Shown: one piece after another, positions 1 to 5,378 of the stretch
How positions within the stretch are numbered: the stretch's first letter is position 1
How the letters are laid out: each line of letters starts with the position of its first letter
Assembly: GCA_948762645.1 (NCBI GenBank)
Contig: CAQBRY010000010.1
Coordinates: 9,653-19,406 of the forward strand
Origin: an uncultured Eubacteriales bacterium
Lineage (GTDB): Bacteria; Bacillota; Clostridia; Oscillospirales; Acutalibacteraceae
DNA length: 9,754 nt
Direction: 5' to 3'
Translations under genes and position numbers: made by a program
The notes under the pieces: model-generated
What the model was told of the DNA's origin: nothing
Seen by the model: only the letters and a program-made list of their open reading frames with translations
Databases searched by the model: none

Positions 1-114
1 TGGACTCCATTATAGGATATTCTTTTTTATCATCATTGCCGTTTCTTTTGAATGGTATGGACTCCATTATAGGATATTCTTTTTTATCATCATTGCCGTT
101 TCTTTTGAATGGCA
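1..114. repeat. 57-bp tandem repeat, two copies at window edge
   Basis: Bases 1-57 and 58-114 differ at one position only (56 versus 113). A third, degenerate copy begins at 115 and matches for about 30 bases. The period is 19 codons, so it encodes 19-residue protein repeats in the large leftward gene. The array may continue beyond the window. Confidence 0.9.
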
Positions 115-1915
115 TGAATTTCACTATAGGGTATTCTTTATCGCCACCATCTTCGTCATCGTAATCTTCGTCATCGTAATCTTCGTCATCGTAATCTTCG
201 TCATCGTAATCTTCTATCTTCTTCCTCTTCTTCCTCTTCTTCCTCTTCTTCTTCCTCTTCTTCTTCTTCTCTTCTTCGCCACCTTTTTCAGGTGATCTGG
301 GCTTTATTTCTCCTTCATCTGATTTTGAAGATGTACCGACATCAAATGGAACAAAGAATGATGATATTATACCAATTATTGTATTAATAATTGGGTCGTC
401 CATTATGAGACCGTTATATGCTAGCATCTTTATTTGATCGTTATACCTATATAAGAGGTATTCTAGTAGGTTTACATCAGATAAATGTTTTTTTTCTATT
501 TCTGTTTTTGCACCCTGAAGATTTTCAACATGAATTTTTTTTGCATTATTAGCTCCACTTAAGAGATTTTTAGCTGATTCTAAAATTACTTTTTTACTTT
601 TTGATTTCTTTGCCTTTTTTTGGTCATTATAGTTTTTAGGATCAGCTGCAGACTTTAGTTGAGGCACTAGACTTTTTTGAATAAAATCATAAAATTTTTC
701 TGTTTTTTTAGGAGTTTCATTTACGTGCTCTGAGAAGTTGCTGTAAAATGTTTCTTTCAGTTTTTCTAATTTTGTGTATACATCAGCATCTATTGTATCT
801 TTTATATTAATTTCAGATGCTCTTATATTAGCTTGTCCTGACCTCTCCTTATAAACATCATTACGTTCTTTATATTTTTCTTCACCTTTAACTGCATTTG
901 CTATTTGTTCAGTTAAATCTTCTTGTACCTGTTGTATTTTTTCTTGACTAAGTGCTTCATTTGGAGGCAAAACTTCATAGATTTCATTTCTGATGTCTTC
1001 TTCTTTTAATTTTGGAAGCAATCCCATGAGAGACAAAATTAATGGAGGTATAAAGTAATCTCTAACTATTAATTTGTCTGGATTTACTATTTTTATACTC
1101 TTATTTACTTGTTCCGACGTTAACTTTAATTTGTATTCTTCATATCGCTGTCTCAGCTCTTCTTCCGCGAACTTAGCTGGGGCACCTTTAGCTGCAGCCA
1201 AAATAAGAATGTGCTGTTTTTGAAATATGTCTTTTCTTTTTTCTGGATTTTCTTCTTCGCAGATTTTCAAAAATAATTCTTTTGCCAGTTTAGGACTTTT
1301 TGCTTCAATTTCAGATATTGCTTTTTTGATGTCTTCTTTTTCTTTACCTAACTTTTCTTCTTTAATATCCTCAAGTTTAGAATTAACGTCTTTTCCTAAT
1401 ATACTCCATAATGGATGATCTTTAACTTTATAATCATTGCTACTATCAGTTTCAATTTTTTCTTTAGTATCTTCTTTATTTGCAGAACCATTTTGCTTGA
1501 TTTCTTTTTTCGCCATAGTGTCCGCCATAGTGCCTAATTCATCTTCTTTTCCTTCACTTTTTTCCCCTCCACCTTTTTTATTTCCCTTGCCTGTAAATTT
1601 TGAACAATTTTTTATAATTTCGCAATTTCTTAAATCACTATAAACGGTTTCTACCAATGGAAAACAGCCTAGTGGCATAGGAGTATCTAAGTCTAATATA
1701 TCTGATACAAATTTTTGTATTTTTAGATTAGTTTTGTTTTTCGGAATTTTATTTTCTAATGCATCACGTACTTCTATCGTATTCTTTTCGCCTATTATAT
1801 TATCGGGTTCTTTACCTTCTTGGTCTAGAAAAGAATTCAATTGTTTTAAAGCAAAGATTTGTCTTCTTTTTTTTGAAATTGAACTGCTTACTTCTGCTAA
1901 TGGTTGATCTCCCAT
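1..1915 (-). CDS. Large charged protein with repeat-rich C-terminus, partial (3' end beyond window)
   Basis: An open frame of 638 codons with no stop runs from an ATG at 1915 down to the window edge. A strong Shine-Dalgarno (GAGGAGGTG, 5 bases before ATG) fixes the start. I do not recognise the family. There is no signal peptide and no clear membrane helix; the most hydrophobic stretches, residues about 286-303 and 508-523, are short. Most of the protein is Lys/Glu/Asp-rich and probably helical. The C-terminal part has three blocks. Residues 550-566 are almost all Lys and Arg. Residues 568-589 are four EDYDD repeats plus ED. From about 593 come 19-residue repeats with core PFKRNGNDDKKEYPI, still running at the edge. 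It lies 31 bases after the 119-residue ORF and is probably its operon partner. Inference only: a structural, scaffold or nucleic-acid-binding protein. That it is coding is fairly sure; its function is unknown. Confidence 0.85.
   Translation of the reverse strand, partial: MGDQPLAEVSSSISKKRRQIFALKQLNSFLDQEGKEPDNIIGEKNTIEVRDALENKIPKNKTNLKIQKFVSDILDLDTPMPLGCFPLVETVYSDLRNCEIIKNCSKFTGKGNKKGGGEKSEGKEDELGTMADTMAKKEIKQNGSANKEDTKEKIETDSSNDYKVKDHPLWSILGKDVNSKLEDIKEEKLGKEKEDIKKAISEIEAKSPKLAKELFLKICEEENPEKRKDIFQKQHILILAAAKGAPAKFAEEELRQRYEEYKLKLTSEQVNKSIKIVNPDKLIVRDYFIPPLILSLMGLLPKLKEEDIRNEIYEVLPPNEALSQEKIQQVQEDLTEQIANAVKGEEKYKERNDVYKERSGQANIRASEINIKDTIDADVYTKLEKLKETFYSNFSEHVNETPKKTEKFYDFIQKSLVPQLKSAADPKNYNDQKKAKKSKSKKVILESAKNLLSGANNAKKIHVENLQGAKTEIEKKHLSDVNLLEYLLYRYNDQIKMLAYNGLIMDDPIINTIIGIISSFFVPFDVGTSSKSDEGEIKPRSPEKGGEEEKKKKRKKKRKKRKKRKKIEDYDDEDYDDEDYDDEDYDDEDGGDKEYPIVKFMPFKRNGNDDKKEYPIMESIPFKRNGNDDKKEYPIMES
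151..210. repeat. 15-bp tandem repeat, four perfect copies
   Basis: CTTCGTCATCGTAAT is repeated four times without a mismatch. On the coding (minus) strand each unit encodes EDYDD, forming an acidic block in the large charged protein. Confidence 0.95.
217..277. repeat. 61-base pure pyrimidine tract
   Basis: Every base on the plus strand is C or T, so the coding strand is pure purine. It encodes the Glu-Glu-Glu then Lys/Arg run of the large charged protein. Such tracts are prone to slippage and can form triplex DNA; here it lies directly beside the acidic 15-bp repeats. Confidence 0.9.
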
Positions 1916-1946
1916 TTTAGCACCTCCTCATTTAATAGTTTTTGTA

Positions 1947-2306
1947 TTATGCTATAAATATTAGTAATTCAGATAAATTTTTTATTTTGTTTAGTTTTTT
2001 AATCGCACTTATAGATATAGTTTTAAATGTTTTAAATTTATGGGTAGTTATTTTGATTTTACCATTACTTTTGTTTAAGAGTTGTACGTTTATTTTAGGT
2101 TTCTTAGTAGAGACTAGTGAGCTACTACACCTTAGAGATAGTTTATATTTTGATATTTTTTGTATATTAAACCTTTTGATATAATTTGGACTAGAGGGTA
2201 TTATATAAAATATGTTTTTAAATAATATTGCAAGATTTTCTATTAAATATGTAAGTATTTGAAATTCTGAAAAAATACTTTTTGATGTTAAGTGGGGTAA
2301 TGCCAT
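1947..2306 (-). CDS. Hypothetical basic protein, 119 aa
   Basis: An ORF of 119 codons beginning MALPHLTSKS. The family is not recognised. The first 45 residues are rather hydrophobic (ILTYLIENLAILFKNIFYII); the rest is Lys/Ser/Ile-rich with no motif I know. Support for it being real is positional. A consensus promoter lies about 46 bases upstream of the start, AAAGGGTGA sits 8 bases before the ATG, and the next gene starts 31 bases after its stop. Against it, the composition is unremarkable and there is an overlapping plus-strand ORF, so the stretch could instead be a long leader of the large downstream gene. Moderate to low confidence. Confidence 0.45.
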   Translation of the reverse strand: MALPHLTSKSIFSEFQILTYLIENLAILFKNIFYIIPSSPNYIKRFNIQKISKYKLSLRCSSSLVSTKKPKINVQLLNKSNGKIKITTHKFKTFKTISISAIKKLNKIKNLSELLIFIA

Positions 2307-2358
2307 GATCTAATTCACCCTTTCGAAAGATATATTGTTATATAATATTCATAATATA

Positions 2359-2387
2359 ATTATATATTTTAATGGTGTTTATGTCAA
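2359..2387 (-). promoter_or_regulatory. Sigma-A promoter for leftward operon
   Basis: On the minus strand TTGACA (2387-2382) and TATAAT (2364-2359) are both perfect and separated by exactly 17 bases. Expected transcription start is near 2352, giving a leader of about 46 bases before the 119-residue ORF. Confidence 0.8.
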
Positions 2388-2465
2388 CAATACACATTAT
2401 ATATAATAAAATATATTTAGTGTATTTGATTCTTTAATAAGGAAAAATTTTTCGAATAAGCAAAT

Positions 2466-2494
2466 TTGACAATTCCGCATTAAAATGTTAGATT
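2466..2494 (+). promoter_or_regulatory. Probable sigma-A promoter for smpB
   Basis: TTGACA at 2466-2471 is perfect. Seventeen bases later TAGATT (2489-2494) matches TATAAT at four positions. Transcription would start near 2501, leaving a leader of only about 16 bases that contains the GGGTGA ribosome site of smpB. Confidence 0.5.
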
Positions 2495-2516
2495 TATTAT
2501 GAGTGGGTGATGTCAT

Positions 2517-2981
2517 TTGAGTAATAGTATTAAGATAATTTCTCAGAATAGGAAAGCTAACCATAATTATTTTGTAATTGAAAGTATAGAAGCGGGAATA
2601 GAGCTTTATGGAACAGAAGTAAAATCTTTAAGAAATGGAAGTGTAAATCTTAAGGATTCATGGTGTTCTATAATAGACGGGGAATTATTTGTAAATAATA
2701 TGCATATAGGTGCATATGAGAAAGGCAATATATTTAATAAAGATCCACTCAGAGTTAGAAAACTTTTAATCCATAAAAAGGAAATATTCAAATTATTAGG
2801 TCAAACAAAATTACAAGGATTTTCAATAATACCTTTATCGTTGTATTTTAAAGGTTCACATGCTAAATTAAAGATAGGTCTTTGTAAGGGCAAAAAACTT
2901 TATGATAAAAGATCAGAATTAGCTAAGAAATCTGCTCAGAGAGACATAGATCGTGCATATAAGGAAAAAAATAGGTTTTAA
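2517..2981 (+). CDS. smpB: SsrA-binding protein SmpB
   Basis: SmpB binds the tRNA-like part of tmRNA and carries it to ribosomes stalled on broken messages, so that trans-translation can release and tag the unfinished protein. The 154-residue length is normal. The family pattern is clear: KIISQNRKANHNYF at residues 6-19, GIELYGTEVKSLRNGSVNLKD at about 27-47, YFKGSHAKLKIGLCKGKKLYDKR in the second half, and the basic C-terminal tail (RSELAKKSAQRDIDRAYKEK) that probes the empty mRNA channel. The start is TTG, the first usable codon after an in-frame TGA at 2508, with GGGTGA 7 bases upstream. A five-codon ORF (ATG at 2510, stop 2522-2524) overlaps this start in another frame. The next gene begins 20 bases after its stop, and its RNA partner ssrA follows that. 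Confidence 0.97.
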   Translation: MSNSIKIISQNRKANHNYFVIESIEAGIELYGTEVKSLRNGSVNLKDSWCSIIDGELFVNNMHIGAYEKGNIFNKDPLRVRKLLIHKKEIFKLLGQTKLQGFSIIPLSLYFKGSHAKLKIGLCKGKKLYDKRSELAKKSAQRDIDRAYKEKNRF

Positions 2982-3001
2982 AAAATATTGGAGGTAATGG
3001 T

Positions 3002-3502
3002 ATGAGATTATTTGCTATATCAAGAATAGGAAATAATAAGTCTTGTGATTTTTTCGATGAATATAATTCTATATTGTTTCATACTGAAACGGAAATATTC
3101 AAAGGTTCGCAAGCCAATACACATATATTTAATGAAAAAAATCAATTATTATTTACGATAAATTACCTATATTCCAAAATAAAAGCGAAAAAATTTTTGT
3201 GTTTGAAAAAGGGCAGCGGATGTAAATTTGAAGTTGTTTTAAATGATAAAGGTGATCTTGTATGCGATGAATTAGAAATTTTATTACATAGGAGTTGGTT
3301 TAATAAAAAATTAAAACTGTATTGTAAAAATAAATTAATTTCATGTGTAAACTGTAAAACTTTATTACGTCAATGGCTGCAAGGAAAATATAGTATTGAT
3401 ATATTGGATAAAGATAAAGTTGAATTAATTTTATGTATGATAGTGATTGTATTTATTGTAATATCTGACGAGTATATATGCACAGTGAGAAACAGTTTTT
3501 AA
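3002..3502 (+). CDS. Putative LURP-one/tubby-like (YxjI-type) protein
   Basis: A 166-residue protein starting at ATG 3002 with GGAGG 7 bases upstream, 20 bases after smpB. By memory it follows the plan of Bacillus YxjI: a D-E-x-x-x turn then beta strand (FFDEYNSILFHTETEIF, about 17-33), a second such unit (THIFNEKNQLLFTINYLY), then short strands, and a C-terminal hydrophobic helix ending in an acidic residue (VELILCMIVIVFIVISDE, about 140-157). That pattern belongs to the LURP-one-related/tubby C-terminal-like fold, a closed beta barrel around one helix whose bacterial function is poorly known. The C-terminal helix could also be read as a membrane segment. Six of its residues are Cys. The stop codon is only 8 bases before the mature 5' end of tmRNA, so it is probably co-transcribed with smpB and ssrA. 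The family assignment is an inference. Confidence 0.7.
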   Translation: MRLFAISRIGNNKSCDFFDEYNSILFHTETEIFKGSQANTHIFNEKNQLLFTINYLYSKIKAKKFLCLKKGSGCKFEVVLNDKGDLVCDELEILLHRSWFNKKLKLYCKNKLISCVNCKTLLRQWLQGKYSIDILDKDKVELILCMIVIVFIVISDEYICTVRNSF

Positions 3503-3509
3503 AAAATAT

Positions 3510-3919
3510 GGGAACGTAATGGGTTCGACGGGGATTATGAGTTTAGGTAAGCGAGTAGTGTAGGCGAATCACTTAAAAAACGCACCTTTAAAATTTAAAT
3601 GGAGACGATCCAAAAAATAAAAATGTAATCAATGTAAATTTCCGTAAGGTAGAGGCAAAAAAAGCCGCTTAATTTTATTGATTATAAGCCTAATAATTGG
3701 GCGACGTTCTATTCTGGATTACCACGGCTAGATTAGGGCGACAAATAGTGGTGAACGTGAACTAGGGAGTGTCTCGTACCTGGTCATGAAATAGAGACTA
3801 CCTGAAAGTAATGTTTTCCAATGTACTTATTATCAGGGAATTTAATACATTGGATACACTCGTAGAAAGCCTAGGCAAGTGATTTTCGGACAGGGGTTCG
3901 ATTCCCCTCGTTTCCACCA
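3510..3919 (+). ncRNA. ssrA: Transfer-messenger RNA (tmRNA)
   Basis: This RNA of about 410 bases rescues stalled ribosomes together with SmpB. Its ends form the alanine tRNA-like acceptor: GGGAACG (3510-3516) pairs with CGTTTCC (3909-3915), including the G3-U70 wobble that marks it for alanyl-tRNA synthetase, followed by A and an encoded CCA (3917-3919). The conserved GGTTCGACGGGG D-arm region and the T arm AGGGGTTCGATTCCCCT are present. A first pseudoknot is visible: AGTG pairs with CACT, and GCG with CGC at 3581-3583. The tag frame starts with GGA at 3601, 17 bases after that pseudoknot, and ends at TAA 3670-3672. No clear promoter lies between it and the preceding stop codon, so it may be cut from a longer transcript. 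A weak TATATA at 3473 lacks a good -35. Confidence 0.96.
3601..3672 (+). other. tmRNA-encoded proteolysis tag reading frame
   Basis: Reading from GGA at 3601, the frame is open for 23 codons. It begins GDDPKNKNV, ends FRKVEAKKAA, and stops at TAA. With the alanine carried by tmRNA the tag would be 24 residues. GGA lies where B. subtilis uses GGC as resume codon, after a similar AU-rich stretch. The terminal AA agrees with tmRNA tags in general, but most Bacillota tags have 8-15 codons and end in LAA or similar. The other two frames here are interrupted by stops (3618, 3626, 3650). Confidence 0.75.
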
Positions 3920-3955
3920 TACCATGAGCAAAATTTGGATACAATGTATATTTTA

Positions 3956-3999
3956 TGTAACGATTACTTCTGAATTTTTGGAATAATCGTTACAATTTT
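3956..3999 (+). terminator. Inverted repeat after ssrA, possible terminator
   Basis: TGTAACGATTA (3956-3966) and TAATCGTTACA (3984-3994) are perfect 11-base inverted copies around a 17-base loop, followed by ATTTTTGCTT. The position 36 bases after ssrA suits a terminator, but the stem is AT-rich and the loop long. The same sequence recurs at 8857-8866 and 8877-8889, so it may instead be the end of a mobile element. Confidence 0.4.
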
Positions 4000-4004
4000 T
4001 GCTT

Positions 4005-4050
4005 GGGGTGCAAATTTATTCCGGCTGGGGTGCAAATTTGTAACGATTTA
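4005..4050 (+). repeat. 22-bp direct repeat of GGGGTGCAAATTT motif
   Basis: GGGGTGCAAATTT occurs at 4005-4017 and again at 4027-4039, a 22-base period. The second copy continues into TGTAACGATTTA. The compound motif recurs with small changes at 8845-8866. Arrays of short repeats like this are found at the ends of IS21-type insertion sequences, where transposase binds; no transposase is present. Together with the inverted repeat at 3956-3994 it fills most of the 284-base gap after ssrA (3920-4203), in which I see no gene. Confidence 0.6.
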
Positions 4051-4065
4051 TAAATTCGATATTAT
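4038..4065 (+). promoter_or_regulatory. Candidate promoter for the small-gene cassette
   Basis: TTGTAA (4038-4043), 16 bases, then TATTAT (4060-4065). The -35 element would be supplied by the repeat motif itself. It would give a leader of about 130 bases before the gene at 4204. Weak but the best match in this gap. Confidence 0.3.
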
Positions 4066-4203
4066 TTTTCAAAAGAAAATATTTTAATGCTTAACCGAAG
4101 GGCTATGTCTCCGTGATCCTCAAACTTCAAAACAGATATTCCAGTTGATTTTAGATGAGAATAATAAGAGTTAATAATTGTGAAAGCAGGGAGAGGTAAA
4201 AAT

Positions 4204-4560
4204 ATGGAAAACAATAATGCCAGTCAGAAAAATGGAGATATAAAAACTGCCTTTGAAAAATTATGCGAAATAACCGGAGCACCACCCAAAGTGATATTTG
4301 AAGATTGTATACATTTTAATAATGTTTTAGAATTTTTGTCTCAAAGTGATGATCCGGTAGTTTACATAGTGAAAAGTAGGCTTTTCCCAAATGGAATGCC
4401 TTCTCCCAAAGAATTTTTAACAACTATCGTATCCGAATTAAAAACACCTGAAGACTTCAATCATATGATTCGTGAAGCAAAAATAGAGTGGTTCAAAATC
4501 CGATTGACCCACAAGTTTGACAAATTTATCGATTGGGTCAAGCAGTATTTCAAATTTTAA
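4204..4560 (+). CDS. Hypothetical protein, 118 aa
   Basis: Not recognised. I chose ATG 4204 because GGGAGAGG lies about 8 bases before it; a GTG at 4180 would add eight residues but has no ribosome site. The protein is soluble and mixed helical, beginning MENNNASQKNGD and ending in an aromatic, basic tail (FDKFIDWVKQYFKF). The middle holds a Pro/Gly-rich turn (RLFPNGMPSPKEFL). There is no signal peptide, no membrane helix and no catalytic motif I can name. It is the first of three same-strand small genes after ssrA; the next starts 60 bases later, so the three probably share a transcript. It may be phage- or island-derived, judged only from its position and size. Confidence 0.75.
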   Translation: MENNNASQKNGDIKTAFEKLCEITGAPPKVIFEDCIHFNNVLEFLSQSDDPVVYIVKSRLFPNGMPSPKEFLTTIVSELKTPEDFNHMIREAKIEWFKIRLTHKFDKFIDWVKQYFKF

Positions 4561-4620
4561 TTTAGAAAGTCAAGTACCCTAGCAACACAAAATAAAGATA
4601 ATAGAGTGAGTGAATAAGCA

Positions 4621-4851
4621 ATGTTCTGGTTTAAGAAGTGCAATATATCCAATAAGATTAAAAAAATAGTAAGAAGGGGAGTTATATCTATTTTTATAGC
4701 TTTAGTTGTAGGACTGTTTCTATTTAGCGTTACTGCTTTAATTTTTGTGGTTATAAAAAACACTGCAGGATATTGCAATGATTTTATGACAAAAGTAATA
4801 GAAATGGAGCTAAGATCAATTAGAGAAGCACGTTGTTTTTGGGATAACTAA
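4621..4851 (+). CDS. Small single-pass membrane protein, 76 aa
   Basis: Not recognised. A basic N-terminus (MFWFKKCNISNKIKKIVRRG) precedes one strong hydrophobic segment at about residues 21-46 (VISIFIALVVGLFLFSVTAL...), then a charged C-terminus of about 30 residues with two Cys. By the positive-inside rule the N-terminus should be cytoplasmic. The ribosome site is weak (GAGTGAGTGA, 7 or more bases upstream). It lies between two other small plus-strand genes. A small phage-type membrane protein, such as a holin-like protein, or a toxin is possible, but nothing in the sequence proves either. Confidence 0.65.
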   Translation: MFWFKKCNISNKIKKIVRRGVISIFIALVVGLFLFSVTALIFVVIKNTAGYCNDFMTKVIEMELRSIREARCFWDN

Positions 4852-4893
4852 TAGATATTTGTCGTACGCATCGTAAAGGGAGGGATATTTAGT

Positions 4894-5292
4894 ATGGACA
4901 TAAAGAAATTTATACATGAGGACAAAAATGGAATTGAAAAATACATAGATGGAGAGCTAAACAAAATTGCTGATTGTTTTTATCAATTTACACTTGGATT
5001 TTATGATATAAGCAAAACAGGCTATCCTGAAAAATATTTAGAGGATTCTATTGCAGACGAATTTAATCAAGAAGGCGGTATTCTAAAAAAATATTTCGAT
5101 CACATTTATAAATTAGAAGATAACCTTCAAGAGTTCGAGGAGCAAATTCGTAAAAACAATAAGGATTTTAATCCCAATGAATCAATAGTCAACAAACTTA
5201 AAATAGAATATCAGGATTTAATCCGAGAATTCTCTAAAAAAATGTTTTTATACGGCGTAAAGTTTGGCACTCGACTTCAAAGAAAAATATAG
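4894..5292 (+). CDS. Hypothetical acidic helical protein, 132 aa
   Basis: Not recognised. GGGAGGG lies 9 bases before the ATG, a good ribosome site. The protein is rich in Glu, Asp and Lys, predicted helical, with a likely coiled-coil stretch at about residues 72-115 (KLEDNLQEFEEQIRKNNKDF onwards) and a distinctive C-terminus, KKMFLYGVKFGTRLQRKI. Last of the three-gene cassette; its stop is 86 bases from the end of recD2, which runs towards it. No hairpin terminator is visible in that convergent gap (5293-5378). The C-terminal aromatic-Gly-x-x-x-x-x-Arg-Leu ending recalls the small frameshifted gene at the right edge (FYQSGFRDCMRLM), but the likeness is too short to claim kinship. Confidence 0.75.
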   Translation: MDIKKFIHEDKNGIEKYIDGELNKIADCFYQFTLGFYDISKTGYPEKYLEDSIADEFNQEGGILKKYFDHIYKLEDNLQEFEEQIRKNNKDFNPNESIVNKLKIEYQDLIREFSKKMFLYGVKFGTRLQRKI

Positions 5293-5378
5293 CGAATAAA
5301 TATTTTGCACTGTTTATCTTTCTTTTGCCGCTGTCGAAATCAATTCACTTATCTATAACGAGAAAAATGATGCCATAT

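Noticed and set aside
1..210. Possible CRISPR array from the 57- and 15-bp repeats
   Set aside because: The copies are contiguous with no spacers and keep a reading frame; they encode protein repeats.
1942..2184. 80-codon plus-strand ORF opposite the 119-residue gene
   Set aside because: No Shine-Dalgarno and no promoter on this strand; the opposite strand has both.
3890..3919. ssrA 3' end as an attachment site with a second copy downstream
   Set aside because: I looked for a repeat of the T-arm and acceptor sequence in the rest of the window and found none, and there is no integrase gene here.
4180..4203. GTG at 4180 as start of the 118-residue gene
   Set aside because: No ribosome site precedes it, while ATG 4204 has GGGAGAGG at good spacing.
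4557..4778. 73-codon minus-strand ORF opposite the small membrane protein
   Set aside because: It is antisense to the membrane segment of the plus-strand gene and lacks a convincing ribosome site.
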